A DNA stretch of 64,000 nt from Candidatus Obscuribacterales bacterium (GCA_019637435.1 JAHBVO010000003.1:1054001-1118000); one strand, 5' to 3'; positions 17,629 through 26,988 are shown, numbered from the stretch's first letter. The notes: generated from the letters alone by a model not told the origin. Program-made: numbers and translations.

Positions 17629-19068
17629 CTCAGGAGGAGTTCCGGCTTCTAATAAATGTGGCGTGGTCAAATATTTGTAATGGAATATCTTGTCAAGAGA
17701 ACTCTTGGAGACGGTTGTTGTGCTTTGCAAATATTCTCGAACGTCGATTTTTTGTGCCCTGGCTGAATCGATGATTTCGATTGCCTTCTGGTAGCCCACT
17801 TCTGTGGTCAAGGCAGCAATTAATGCCGACGAGCGATCGAGAGTTTCTCTACATTTAAATGTATCTGCAGTGATCTTGATCAAACAATGATGGTTGAAAA
17901 TGTCGAGCGCCGTTTGAAGCATCGATACGGAAACGAGAATGTTGTCGATGATGACGGGTGTCAATGTATTGTTCTCTAGTTGCCCAGCCTGCGCGGCTAA
18001 ACAGACAACATGATCGTTGCCGATTACCTGATAACAAACCATCAATAGCGATTCTGTAAGCGGCGGAATTCCGGTTTTGGGCAGAACATCCGGCCATAAT
18101 GGGGACTGCTGCAGGATTGAATCAGGCAGTTTGATCTCGCCGAAACCAGCTGTAGGTCCAGATCCCATTAAACGGAGGTCGGTCGCGATCTTTGCCAGGT
18201 CCGCCGCCAATTCTCTTAACGAGCTTGAAACAGCTACAAAGTCACTCATCGATTGAGTAAGCCGAAAGTAATCATCTGCGGCTCGCAGAGAGAATCCTGT
18301 AAGTTGAGAGAGGTGTCGAACGACGACGTTATGAAAGTCAGGTGCGGTATTAAATCCGGTGCCGACGGAACGACCACCCAGTCCAATTTCTTCAAGGTGA
18401 TGACTTGCGTCCTTGATTCGCCGGAGCCCGTGCTCGATTGTGGAGCCGAAGCAATTGAACTCCTGTCCGAGCGTGATCGGCGCATCGTCGCGCAAAGCTG
18501 TTCGTCCGACTTTAACCACTCGTTCGAACTCCAGACTTTTGCGTCGCAACAGCCGCTCCATCTCAAGTACGGTCGCTTGAAGTTTTTTCGTCGCCGACAA
18601 ACAAGCGATTCGCATTGCCGTCGTATAAACGTCGTTATTCGATTGCGACAGATTTACGTGCTTCGTCGCATTTACTGAAGCTAAGGATTCAAGCGAGTCT
18701 CCGAGGATCTCAGACGCGCGATTTGCGAGCACTTCGTTTATGTTTATAATCAAACCAGCGCCCGCGCCACCATGCACGGCATCAACAACAAACTGCTCGC
18801 GCCACTGTCCGCTTAAGATTTCATCGCAGACTTGAGTGATTGCCGACACTATTTGTCGAGGAAGTAAACCAAGTTCGCCATTGGTTTGAGCGCACGCTTT
18901 TTTGACCTGGACGACTGCCTCGATTAGTAGAGAATGGCTTGGACGCCCCGTCGCGCTGAAGACTTCGAGCGCACGGCTGGTGCCAATTCCCCAGTAACAG
19001 CCGGCGGGGATCGTAACTTCGCCGAGTTCATCGGTTTCTATTCGCGCTTGACCTTTGCGGGATGCCAT
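17617..19068 (-). CDS. Aspartase/fumarase superfamily protein with altered catalytic loop
   Basis: A 483-residue member of the aspartase/class II fumarase superfamily. The fold blocks are clear: HGGAGAGLIININEVLANRA, HVNLSQSNNDVYTTAMRIA, VGRTALRDDAPITLGQEF, GSGPTAGFGEIKLP and YQVIGNDHVVCLAAQAGQLE. However, the signature loop GSSxMPxKxNPxxPE is replaced by WPDVLPKTGIPPLTE (residues ~325-339). By alignment the catalytic Ser becomes Asp327, and the Lys and Asn become Thr332 and Ile334. The substrate-contacting GAGTS of aspartase is GAGAG. A standard fumarase or aspartase activity is therefore doubtful; a different substrate or a non-catalytic role is possible. It is monocistronic and its start has no clear ribosome site. 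Confidence 0.85.
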   Translation of the reverse strand: MASRKGQARIETDELGEVTIPAGCYWGIGTSRALEVFSATGRPSHSLLIEAVVQVKKACAQTNGELGLLPRQIVSAITQVCDEILSGQWREQFVVDAVHGGAGAGLIININEVLANRASEILGDSLESLASVNATKHVNLSQSNNDVYTTAMRIACLSATKKLQATVLEMERLLRRKSLEFERVVKVGRTALRDDAPITLGQEFNCFGSTIEHGLRRIKDASHHLEEIGLGGRSVGTGFNTAPDFHNVVVRHLSQLTGFSLRAADDYFRLTQSMSDFVAVSSSLRELAADLAKIATDLRLMGSGPTAGFGEIKLPDSILQQSPLWPDVLPKTGIPPLTESLLMVCYQVIGNDHVVCLAAQAGQLENNTLTPVIIDNILVSVSMLQTALDIFNHHCLIKITADTFKCRETLDRSSALIAALTTEVGYQKAIEIIDSARAQKIDVREYLQSTTTVSKSSLDKIFHYKYLTTPHLLEAGTPPENPE

Positions 19069-19144
19069 TAATTTGTCAGGAGTTTCTGGGACGTGAGGCG
19101 CTACAGCATACCCGATTGAAGGTCTGAAGAGACAAAGCTGACTG

Positions 19145-20662
19145 TCATTTCAGTTCTTTAGCAAGGTCTTGTGCAAGGTTGTTCAACTGTGGGGAACGGT
19201 CACGCGCGTCCTCGCTCAAGAGTGGTGCCAGTTCGTTTCGCGCCTCCTCTTTTGAACCTAGAGCGGCAAGCGAGAGCGCTTTCAGATAGGGCAGGGAGGC
19301 GTCGGAGTATCCAAGCGATTCCGCCTTGCGCAAGTTCTTCAGGGCGTCGTTGTAATCGCCCTTCATTAGCTGCGCCCGGCCCAATTGCAAGTGCGCGGCA
19401 CCGCTGCTCGGGTCGATTTCAATTGCTTTTTGATATTCGATAATCGCGTCCGGTACGAAGTTCAATTTCATATACGAGTTTCCAAGATTCGTGCGAAGCT
19501 CAGCGGAATCCATACCAACGGTCTTCGCGCGCTCGAGGCTCTCCATGTAGTCCTTGACGGCGCGCGACGGATCGCCGGATTCGTCATACGCGAGACCTCG
19601 ATAGAAGTAGACGGAGAGATTGCGAGGTCTTAACTTAACTGCTTTATCCAGGGGCTCGACTGCAAAAGCGGGGTTGCCTGCCGAAATCAGTTGACGTGCC
19701 GAGCCAACGTTTTTCAAGAACTCCGTCATGTTGTCGCTGGGGGCGTCTGAGACGTTCTGTCCGTTGAAAGCTGCAGCCGGAGGCGCCGGGCGCTGAGTTG
19801 GGTTTAAGTTTGAAAACGGCGGCGGCTGTTGAGAAAACTGTTGGGGCGGCTGGGTCTGCGCGAAAGGACCAGGCGGCTGTTGCGGGTAGGGTGCAGGAAA
19901 CTGTCCTGGCGATTGTCCCTGCGAGAATGGCGGCATCGTTTGCTGAGGTGGATAGCCTTGCTGAGCAGATGGCGGCATCGTTTGCGGAGGCGGATAGCTT
20001 TGCTGAGCGGATGGGGTTTGTTGATAGAAAGGGCGTTGCACGGGATACGGCTGTTGATAGCCGTAAGCTGGTTGATTTGGATAGCTCTGAGGTCGGGGAG
20101 CGCTCTGGAAAGGCGCTAGCTGCGCTGGTTGCCCGGGTTGCGCGTATGGTTGTCCGGGATAGGATTGACCGGAGAATGGCGGTGGAGGCTGTCCTTGATA
20201 GTTTGGCGGCGGCGGAAATTGAGAAGCATAAGCAGGCGGATATTGCCCATAGCCAGGCGGTGCCTGATTTGGCGCTGTCTGGACTGCTTGCGGCATTGTT
20301 GTCTGACTGGGAGCCGGAAGCGGTTGTTTACTTTGAAGACCAGATTGCATCTCAGGTTTAGCGATCGGTGGCCCACCTTCCGGTCCGTTCTCAACACTCG
20401 GAGTTTGGGGCTCAAGTTTCTCTGCGCCTTTTGAAACAGGCTTTGCCAAGGGCTTTGCGGGGGAAGTTGGTTTTACCGTGGTCGACTTAACAGGGCTTGT
20501 CGACGGCTTCGCTTCTCCCTTGCCGGTTGCTGGTTGAGCCTTATCTTTAGTAGGCGGCACAGGTTTCGCAACAGCGCTCATTTGCGCATGAGCGTGAAGG
20601 GATGCCGCGCAGAAGGCAGCGGTAACCGAAGTCATGAGTGCTAGTAATTTTTTCGTCAACAC
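19145..20662 (-). CDS. Secreted Pro/Gln-rich protein with C-terminal TPRs
   Basis: A 505-residue protein. The signal peptide is followed by a cleavage-like AHAQ. Residues ~30-310 are a low-complexity Pro/Gln/Tyr/Ala-rich region with repeats such as QQGYPPQQTMPP and GQPYAQPGQPAQ. Residues ~320-505 hold about four TPRs (SVYFYRGLAYDESGDPSRAV, AELRTNLGNSYMKLNFVPDAI, AAHLQLGRAQLMKGDYNDAL). The long flexible arm could span the periplasm or wall and present the TPR module. The start is uncertain: GTG at 20662 gives MLTKKLLALM, while ATG at 20635 gives a shorter signal peptide; neither has a strong ribosome site. Function unknown. Confidence 0.85.
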   Translation of the reverse strand: MLTKKLLALMTSVTAAFCAASLHAHAQMSAVAKPVPPTKDKAQPATGKGEAKPSTSPVKSTTVKPTSPAKPLAKPVSKGAEKLEPQTPSVENGPEGGPPIAKPEMQSGLQSKQPLPAPSQTTMPQAVQTAPNQAPPGYGQYPPAYASQFPPPPNYQGQPPPPFSGQSYPGQPYAQPGQPAQLAPFQSAPRPQSYPNQPAYGYQQPYPVQRPFYQQTPSAQQSYPPPQTMPPSAQQGYPPQQTMPPFSQGQSPGQFPAPYPQQPPGPFAQTQPPQQFSQQPPPFSNLNPTQRPAPPAAAFNGQNVSDAPSDNMTEFLKNVGSARQLISAGNPAFAVEPLDKAVKLRPRNLSVYFYRGLAYDESGDPSRAVKDYMESLERAKTVGMDSAELRTNLGNSYMKLNFVPDAIIEYQKAIEIDPSSGAAHLQLGRAQLMKGDYNDALKNLRKAESLGYSDASLPYLKALSLAALGSKEEARNELAPLLSEDARDRSPQLNNLAQDLAKELK

Positions 20663-20829
20663 TTGGTTTTACAGTATCTCAAATGGCTGCTTGCTGCTAC
20701 CAAACCGTTTCCATCGATTTCACTCACGACCTCTCTTTGGGTCGGGCGTCCGATTTTTAACTAGCTTCAGGAACGGTCCGTACATAAATTCTTACACATG
20801 CTAGCCGTTCAACAATTTAGAATTCAGGC

Positions 20830-21144
20830 ATGGGACTGGAAGACGAAATTCAATGTATCGAAGGTGGGCAGTCGCACTGCAGCCAGTGCCAGCAGCCGCT
20901 GTGCGTGCGGAAGCAGGTCATCAATCTCGCTTTAGGTAATGTGGAAGCAATGCTTTGTCTCGACTGTCTGGGAAAGGACAGTGACCGCGAGCCTCTGGAT
21001 GTGCTCACGGGCGTCAAGAGTTACGTTCTCTCGCGTCCTTGTTTTAAAAAGGAATGGGTGAAGTATCCTGATCGTACTCACTGTCCCCAGCCACAGAGCT
21101 GCTTTTCGGAAGCGTGTTTCGAGGATGACGATCAGGATGAGTGA
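20830..21144 (+). CDS. Cysteine-rich putative zinc-binding protein next to TusA
   Basis: A 104-residue soluble protein with ten cysteines (9, 17, 20, 25, 43, 46, 71, 85, 91, 96). They include CSQC and CLDC, the pairs typical of treble-clef or zinc-ribbon folds, and it ends in an acidic tail. Not recognised as a named family. It is followed after 24 bases by a TusA-like sulfur carrier on the same strand, so the two are probably co-transcribed. This suggests a role in persulfide handling, metal storage or sulfur transfer to a specific target, an inference from context alone. Confidence 0.8.
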   Translation: MGLEDEIQCIEGGQSHCSQCQQPLCVRKQVINLALGNVEAMLCLDCLGKDSDREPLDVLTGVKSYVLSRPCFKKEWVKYPDRTHCPQPQSCFSEACFEDDDQDE

Positions 21145-21168
21145 GTTTTCACATGGTTGAGGTTTCAC

Positions 21169-21396
21169 ATGGCTGATTACGAGCTGGATTTGCGTGGCGT
21201 CGCCTGTCCAATGAATTTCGTTAAGACAAGACTGTTTCTCGACAAGATCGCAAGCGGCGATGTCGTCAAAGTTTTACTGGACGCGGGTGAGCCTGTAGAA
21301 AGCGTCAGCTCAAGCATTGAGAGCGAAGGTCACAAGCTCGAGGAAACCGTGAAACTTTCGGACGAGCACTTCAGTCTATTGATTCGCAAGGCTTAG
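21169..21396 (+). CDS. TusA-family sulfur carrier protein
   Basis: A 75-residue TusA/SirA-like protein carrying sulfur as a persulfide on the Cys of its CPxP-like motif. The N-terminus MADYELDLRGVACPMNFVK contains the family signature DLRG..CP. The usual second Pro (CPxP) is replaced (CPMN), which is seen in TusA relatives that are not the tRNA-thiolation TusA. TTGAGG lies six bases before the ATG at 21169, so this start is preferred over the TTG-like open frame from 21157. It probably forms an operon with the Cys-rich gene upstream. Confidence 0.9.
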   Translation: MADYELDLRGVACPMNFVKTRLFLDKIASGDVVKVLLDAGEPVESVSSSIESEGHKLEETVKLSDEHFSLLIRKA

Positions 21397-21463
21397 TTGG
21401 CTGACCGATAAGGTCGAAAGCAGGCAAGGCTGAGCTGTTTGGTCTATTGCGTTAAGTGCCTTG

Positions 21464-21493
21464 TTGACAAATCCCCGAAAAATCAACTATAAC
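21464..21493 (+). promoter_or_regulatory. Sigma-70-type promoter for the TPR/lipoprotein operon
   Basis: TTGACA (21464-21469), an 18-bp spacer, then TATAAC (21488-21493), about 65 bp ahead of the ATG at 21561. It is the best consensus promoter seen in the window. Confidence 0.65.
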
Positions 21494-21560
21494 CGACCCT
21501 TATCCGCTGGATTAGAGCCCGTTCGGGCGAGAGATTCCGAGTCGGTCTAGAATCATTTGC

Positions 21561-22241
21561 ATGCGCAGAAAAATTTCTACTAATAATGTTTTGATTGCAA
21601 CCGCGGTGTTGGTTGCCTTGAGCGCGCCAGCCGCGTTTGCACAGGGCGCGACGACCGCGCATGCTCACATGACGCCGGAAGAGGCTCGCCGACTGGCTGA
21701 CAATGATCCGGCCAATCCTAAACTTAAGTTTCAGTACGCTGAAGCTCTGCGTCACGCCGGTAAAACCAGCGAAGCTCTCAAAGAGTATGTTCAGGTTACC
21801 GAGATGGATCCCACGAATTATGTGGCTTACCACCAGATAGCGCTGGCGTCACCGGATGCGAAAACTCTGTCCGAATCTATCAAGCGCTTGACGCACTTGA
21901 TGTCTGACAAACCCAAAGAGCTTATGCTGCGTGTCGCGCTTTCAGAATTGCTTGAAACCGACGGCGAATACTTTCAGGCATCAAAAGTGCTTGTGGACCT
22001 GGTTTTCGAGAATGCGGTTCCACCGAAATTTACCGCTAAGGTAAACAGTCGCATTCGTTTCCTTCAATCAAAAGCGCGCGGTGAGCACGCCAACCGCAAA
22101 GTCGCGGATACTCATCACAAGACGGATAACGCGCCGCCGCTTCCGTTGCCCGAAGAAAACCTCTCGCGTGGTTTGTCTGCGTCGCGCCTTGAAAAGGGGC
22201 ATGAAGTCGACGGTTTTGGACATTCACTCCTGCAACACTAA
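21561..22241 (+). CDS. Secreted TPR protein
   Basis: A 226-residue protein with a signal peptide (LIATAVLVALSAPAAFA-Q). The mature part has two to three TPR-like helical pairs (PKLKFQYAEALRHAGKTSEAL, TNYVAYHQIALASP) and a disordered tail containing PPLPLPEE. It is preceded by a good promoter at 21464 and followed 15 bases later by a TPR lipoprotein, so the two likely form an operon acting in the cell envelope. No catalytic motif is present and a specific function cannot be assigned. Confidence 0.8.
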   Translation: MRRKISTNNVLIATAVLVALSAPAAFAQGATTAHAHMTPEEARRLADNDPANPKLKFQYAEALRHAGKTSEALKEYVQVTEMDPTNYVAYHQIALASPDAKTLSESIKRLTHLMSDKPKELMLRVALSELLETDGEYFQASKVLVDLVFENAVPPKFTAKVNSRIRFLQSKARGEHANRKVADTHHKTDNAPPLPLPEENLSRGLSASRLEKGHEVDGFGHSLLQH

Positions 22242-22256
22242 AGTTTCTAAACTGAG

Positions 22257-23018
22257 ATGGCGATCATGAAAAAACAAATTTTGAAAACGCCAACTCTGCT
22301 AGATCGACAATCCATGCGAATCCTGGGCTTTCTGTTGGCGCTGACGGCGGTTACCGGTTGTCACGGCAGTTTTGATACCGAGAAATTGTCGAAGGTCGAA
22401 TATGCAAAGAAGGCGCCGTATGAGACTCCTGATGCGCCTTCCCAGAGACCTGTCGTTGTGTCAGATCCTTCCAGTGCATCTCAAGTTTCGGCTGAAGCGA
22501 ACATGGCAAAGGAACAAGCCGTTGCGGATGGTTGTCTTGCTGCCTGGCGGAAAGCCTATCGAGACAAGGATGAAGAAGGTGCGATGAAGATGCTCGAGGA
22601 GCTGGACAAAAAATACACCGGCATCTCGACTGTTCAATTCATGATGGGTCAAGTCAAAGACTATTTCCATAAGCCCAAAGAAGCGCTGGAGCACTACAAG
22701 CGCGCTCACAGCACGAATGAGTTCAGCTCTATGCAGACATTCAAACTCGCAGAAGCTACTCGCAAAGCTGGAGATGCTAAGGGTTCAATCGTCTACTATC
22801 AGAAACTGCTTGAGAATCTCGACCGAGCCACCACCGATTATTCGATGTCAAACATGGAGCAGCTGCGCTCTTCAGTGCGACTTGGTTTAGTCAAAGCTTA
22901 TAAGGACTGCAAGCAGAACAGCGAGGCGAAAGCTGAGCTCGACAAGATTTTGAAAGTCGATGCAAATAACGCAGAGGCTAAATCGCTTCTTAAGGAACTC
23001 GAAAATACCGGGAAGTAA
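22257..23018 (+). CDS. TPR lipoprotein
   Basis: A 253-residue protein. The N-terminal hydrophobic segment ILGFLLALTAVTGC ends in a lipobox (VTGC), so a lipid anchor on Cys is expected. A disordered Pro/Ser linker follows, then about four TPR-like units (STVQFMMGQVKDYFHKPKEAL, MQTFKLAEATRKAGDAKGSI). It lies 15 bases after a secreted TPR gene. Two start codons are possible (22257 or 22266). It is probably an envelope assembly or scaffolding factor resembling the TPR lipoproteins that support secretion or pilus machines, but no such machine is encoded nearby. Confidence 0.8.
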   Translation: MAIMKKQILKTPTLLDRQSMRILGFLLALTAVTGCHGSFDTEKLSKVEYAKKAPYETPDAPSQRPVVVSDPSSASQVSAEANMAKEQAVADGCLAAWRKAYRDKDEEGAMKMLEELDKKYTGISTVQFMMGQVKDYFHKPKEALEHYKRAHSTNEFSSMQTFKLAEATRKAGDAKGSIVYYQKLLENLDRATTDYSMSNMEQLRSSVRLGLVKAYKDCKQNSEAKAELDKILKVDANNAEAKSLLKELENTGK

Positions 23019-23076
23019 GCGGCTTCTGTCGTACAATTAATCTCGAAGGGCACAGTTGCATTCGGGGGAGTTACCG

Positions 23077-24207
23077 ATGGTCAAAGAGATCGTGGAGCGC
23101 CAGGCGGAAAAATCTGCCGTGGAAGAAATCAGAGTTGACGGTTTCGACCATACGGAATTCTATGTAGGCAATGCCTTGCAGGCTTGCTACTACTATCACC
23201 ACGGATTTGGTTTCGACATCGTTGGATACAAGGGGTTGGAAACCGGTCACCGCGATCGCGTTTCATACGTGCTCCAACAAGGTAATGTCAAAATTGTTTT
23301 GACAGGCGCTTTGAATGCTGACAGTGACATCGCCGAGCACGTTCATCGGCATGGTGACGGTGTTAAGACGATTGGCATGAAGGTACGCGACGCAAGACTT
23401 GCTTATGAAACTGCCATCGCCCGCGGTGCTAAGAGTTTTGCCGAGCCGACCGAAGTTACCGATGACTACGGCACCATGGTGACGGCGTCTGTTCACACAT
23501 ACGGTGACACCATCCATACTTTCGTCGATCGTTCGAATTACAGCAAAGACAACTTTGCTCCTGGTTTCAAACCGATTCAAGGAAAAGCTGATGGTGGCGT
23601 AGGGCTTGCCGCCATCGATCACGTAGTTGGAAACGTAGAAGTGGACCGTATGGAACACTGGGTTGATTTCTACAAAAAGGTTTTCGGTTTCTACGTCTAT
23701 CAATACTTTGACGCCAACGATATCTCGACGAAATATTCGGCGCTGGTATCAAAGGTGATGGCAAATAGAACCGGCTCCATCAAACTGCCCCTTAATGAAC
23801 CAGCAGTAGGGATTCGCAAATCGCAAATTCAAGAATATCTAGACTATTATCTGGCTCCCGGCGTTCAACACATCGCCATTGCGACCCGCGATATCATCAA
23901 AACAGTCGGAGCGTTGCACGAGCGTGGTATCGAATTTCTCACGGTTCCCCGTTCATACTATGATGCGCTTCCTGAGCGCGTAGGCGAGATTGACGAAGAT
24001 ATAGAAGAGCTCGCTAAGCTCGGTATTCTTGTTGATAGGGAATCAGAAGGTTATCTTCTCCAGATCTTCACGAAGCCTGTGGAAGACAGACCGACTCTGT
24101 TCTTCGAGATTATTCAACGCAAAGGCGCGCATGGTTTCGGCAAAGGAAACTTTAAAGCGCTGTTTGAATCGATTGAGCGCGAACAGGCTAATCGCGGCAA
24201 CCTCTAG
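23077..24207 (+). CDS. hpd: 4-Hydroxyphenylpyruvate dioxygenase
   Basis: Converts 4-hydroxyphenylpyruvate to homogentisate, the step leading to tyrosine breakdown or tocopherol/plastoquinone-type quinones. A 376-residue two-domain vicinal-oxygen-chelate enzyme. The Fe(II) triad is visible: His in AAIDHVVGNV, His in GVQHIAIAT and Glu in LFFEIIQRKG. The C-terminal gate helix GFGKGNFKALFESIE is intact. The frame is open to a TTG at 23056, but GGGGGAG six bases before the ATG at 23077 fixes the start. No homogentisate dioxygenase or prenyltransferase lies beside it, so the pathway cannot be decided here. Confidence 0.96.
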   Translation: MVKEIVERQAEKSAVEEIRVDGFDHTEFYVGNALQACYYYHHGFGFDIVGYKGLETGHRDRVSYVLQQGNVKIVLTGALNADSDIAEHVHRHGDGVKTIGMKVRDARLAYETAIARGAKSFAEPTEVTDDYGTMVTASVHTYGDTIHTFVDRSNYSKDNFAPGFKPIQGKADGGVGLAAIDHVVGNVEVDRMEHWVDFYKKVFGFYVYQYFDANDISTKYSALVSKVMANRTGSIKLPLNEPAVGIRKSQIQEYLDYYLAPGVQHIAIATRDIIKTVGALHERGIEFLTVPRSYYDALPERVGEIDEDIEELAKLGILVDRESEGYLLQIFTKPVEDRPTLFFEIIQRKGAHGFGKGNFKALFESIEREQANRGNL

Positions 24208-24370
24208 GAAGTTTTAGATACCTCTAGATCGCTAGGTCGCTGGAAACTTCTAGATCTCTAGATACTTCTCTATGTTTTGATGCGTCTTGAAACTAAAGAC
24301 GTGTACAGCTAAAAGCGCTAACCGCCAGCGAAAAAAAAAACTCTAGGGTAAACCCCTCTTGATAACTGCG

Positions 24371-24395
24371 TGCGACCGGACTTAATCTGGTCGCA
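24371..24395. terminator. Hairpin between HPPD and the kinase operon
   Basis: TGCGACC/GGTCGCA, extended inward by one G-T and two Watson-Crick pairs, has a five-base loop. It lies 164 bases after the hpd stop, behind a stretch of CTAGAT-type short repeats (24213-24270), and is followed by CACTTAG. Its position just before the kinase start (24418) would also fit a leader hairpin. Confidence 0.5.
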
Positions 24396-24417
24396 CACTT
24401 AGTATTCGAGGGCAAGC

Positions 24418-26988
24418 ATGTCGAATTCGGCACGGTGGCTCCCCGGTTTAAACAAAGCGCAATGGCTCATCTGGATTTCGACCATTGCTTGCATGCTGTA
24501 TTCGAAACAGACATGCTCGATCATGATGATCGTCATGCTCTTCCTCGCCGCTGAGGACTGGAAAACTAGGGCGGCGCAATTTCGCGAGCGTGCCCATCTC
24601 TATATGCTCGTGCTGTCGGGAGCGCTGCTCGCGTCGGCCTGGCAGCGACCGATTGCGGTTATTGCCGTGTACATGACGCTGAGTTGGATTCACCTTCATT
24701 TCCAAAAGAAGGCGATGGCGAATCGAGATTACGCCTGGTTCTGCGAACATCTCTTGAGCCTGTCGGCGCTTCGCATGCATTGCCTGGCGATTTTCGTTGC
24801 TGTTTGTAGTTACAGTTATCACGAGTTTACCGCGCTTCTTCGAAACCACAACGATCACCCTGCCTCATTTGCGCTTACGATTCTCGGCGTATTTACAGTG
24901 ACGCTGGGCGCTATTCCGGCTGCGCTTGCTGCTTCGCTTTTTGGGCGAGAGCAATTGCTCGAACAGATTCGTTTCACTCGTTTCTCGCGACTTTGCCAGG
25001 CGCTCTGGCTGGATCTTACGTTCTACTCTTTCGCCGTTGCGCACCTGGTGATTTTGCTAGCCGTGATCTGGATCCCTGGTGGGGTTGGTGATCAGGTCGT
25101 CAATTGGTTGGCAGCGTGCTCTCTTGATGCCAATCTCAGTTGGCTGCCCGTTGCCTGGCCGACGCAATCGATGGGTTTGGAACCAGTTGTAGTGCCGTCC
25201 AGTTTCGATTTGCCCTTCTATTTGAAGGTCGCTGCCAGCGCGATTTTTACAAGCGTCTTTATGCCGGCAATAGTTTCAAGCTCCTCGTTTTGCACTTCTT
25301 TTGCGCGCCGGTTTCGTTTCACTCGCGAAGCGCATATATATGCAGAAACATTTATAGAAGTACTTCGACAGCCCACTCAGAAACTCTGTCTAAAGCTTGC
25401 GTCGCCATGGCTGCATCATGCAGGAACTACATTGCTATGGTTGACCTTCTGCTATGCGCTCCTGTTTTCGTTCGTGGCATTTACACCAGGACCGCTTGGA
25501 GAGGCGATCTTGCAGTCTCTCGACCAATGGTTTTTCGAAGCTGGGTTTCGCGCTCTGTCCGTTTATGACAATCCGGAATTGCGACTGTTTGGAGCATCAA
25601 TCGTTGCCATGATTGGTATGGTGCCGCTTGCGGTGATGAGTTGTTCATTTTTGCCTACGATGAAGTCAAAAGTCATTTCGCTAAGTGCTGATGGAATTCT
25701 ATTACCGCGTGGACCGTTTCTCAGCCTCGGCTTTCGTCCGATGCGGAGCTGGAGCGACGTGCGCTCTGTTTCAATCAGGCAGTTTGTTGGTGAAACGCGA
25801 CCGAACAAACGCACGCTGATAATCTCCTTCTTTTCCGGTGGCGCAATCAAACTGAAGCTCCATCAACTTTCTGGCAAGGACCTGTATGACCTGCTAAGCG
25901 CTATCGACGAGCATGCGGATGATTGTGTGATTGCGCCTGAGGTTCTGGAGTTGAGGAACTGCTTGTTTGACGAGCATGGCGCGCGTGCTTTGCCCGAAGA
26001 GGGGCGACTGCGCAATTTAGCTGCTGAAAATTTCAGGTCTACGGTATTCGTTCCATACGAAGTGGGACAGACAATACCGAACACTGAGATGCGCGTAGTT
26101 CGCCAACTTTCGACCAAACCTTTGTCTGCCGTTTACCTTGTCCGGCGCGCAGATGGCAAGCTTGCCGTTGTTAAACAGTTTTGCTTCCCGGACGGTGGCG
26201 CCGATGGTGCGTCACAAACCAAGATGAGCTCGCAGGTCGAGCGCATGCGCAAGAACTTTCTAAGTGAGTATGAGTTACTGAGCGGTTTAGACAACTGCCG
26301 AATTGCAAAAGTCTTGGAAGTGTTGGAACTCGGTAGCTCCAATCTGTTGGTCCTTGAATTTGCCAGAGGTAGAGATTTGCGGGATATAGTCGAACGCGAC
26401 GGGGTTCGCAGCGAGACTGTTGTGCTGCAACTAGCTCGCCAGATAGTGGATGTGATGAGCTATCTGCACAGTCAATCAATCCCGATATTGCATCGCGATC
26501 TGACTCCGGACAACCTGATTCTGGATGACGAACGAAACTTGCGACTCATTGATTTCGGGGCTGCTCATCAGTTTCTAGAAGGTATCACTGGAACTTTGAT
26601 AGGCAAGCAATGTTATGTAGCTCCCGAGCAGTTGCGTGGCGAGCCCTCAATCAGGAGCGATATCTATTCATTCGGTTGTACACTCTATTTCCTTTTGACT
26701 GGCGAAGATCCGATTGCGTTGACGCAAAGCGATACCGGCGAAGAGTCTTCTGTTTCACGCGCCATGCGTACTCTCATTCTAGACTGCACGCAATTTGACG
26801 AAAGCGCGCGGCCTGGTTCGTTCGCCGAAATCCGCACCCGTTTAGACCAGATAGAGGATGCTGCATCGGGTGTGGTATCGCTTGAAGATCCAGGGCATTG
26901 GCTCCGACTACCAGACGAGGATTCTCTTATCGCTGTTTCAAGCGGTGTGGATACTTCTAGCAGTTTCAGAAGAGGAGAAGGCGCGTGA
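24418..26988 (+). CDS. Multi-pass membrane Ser/Thr kinase with HRDLTP loop
   Basis: An 856-residue protein. The N-terminal half has about eight hydrophobic segments (for example CLAIFVAVCSYSY, FAVAHLVILLAVIWIPGG). Residues ~425-510 resemble a YcxB/bacterial-PH-like beta domain (ISLSADGILLP, WSDVRSVSI, GGAIKLKLHQL). Residues ~560-810 are a protein kinase: VVKQF Lys, HRDLTPDN (692-699), DFG (712) and YVAPEQLRG. The catalytic-loop Lys normal in Ser/Thr kinases (HRDLKPEN) is Thr696. The G-loop is poor (RQLSTKPLSAVYLV). The order membrane-PH-kinase is the reverse of the usual kinase-TM-sensor layout. The stop overlaps the next kinase's GTG (GTGA), so the pair is coupled. Confidence 0.88.
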   Translation: MSNSARWLPGLNKAQWLIWISTIACMLYSKQTCSIMMIVMLFLAAEDWKTRAAQFRERAHLYMLVLSGALLASAWQRPIAVIAVYMTLSWIHLHFQKKAMANRDYAWFCEHLLSLSALRMHCLAIFVAVCSYSYHEFTALLRNHNDHPASFALTILGVFTVTLGAIPAALAASLFGREQLLEQIRFTRFSRLCQALWLDLTFYSFAVAHLVILLAVIWIPGGVGDQVVNWLAACSLDANLSWLPVAWPTQSMGLEPVVVPSSFDLPFYLKVAASAIFTSVFMPAIVSSSSFCTSFARRFRFTREAHIYAETFIEVLRQPTQKLCLKLASPWLHHAGTTLLWLTFCYALLFSFVAFTPGPLGEAILQSLDQWFFEAGFRALSVYDNPELRLFGASIVAMIGMVPLAVMSCSFLPTMKSKVISLSADGILLPRGPFLSLGFRPMRSWSDVRSVSIRQFVGETRPNKRTLIISFFSGGAIKLKLHQLSGKDLYDLLSAIDEHADDCVIAPEVLELRNCLFDEHGARALPEEGRLRNLAAENFRSTVFVPYEVGQTIPNTEMRVVRQLSTKPLSAVYLVRRADGKLAVVKQFCFPDGGADGASQTKMSSQVERMRKNFLSEYELLSGLDNCRIAKVLEVLELGSSNLLVLEFARGRDLRDIVERDGVRSETVVLQLARQIVDVMSYLHSQSIPILHRDLTPDNLILDDERNLRLIDFGAAHQFLEGITGTLIGKQCYVAPEQLRGEPSIRSDIYSFGCTLYFLLTGEDPIALTQSDTGEESSVSRAMRTLILDCTQFDESARPGSFAEIRTRLDQIEDAASGVVSLEDPGHWLRLPDEDSLIAVSSGVDTSSSFRRGEGA

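Noticed and set aside
19798..20361. Plus-strand frame of 187 codons opposite the Pro/Gln-rich gene
   Set aside because: It arises from the low-complexity CAG/CCG-rich coding region of the secreted TPR protein.
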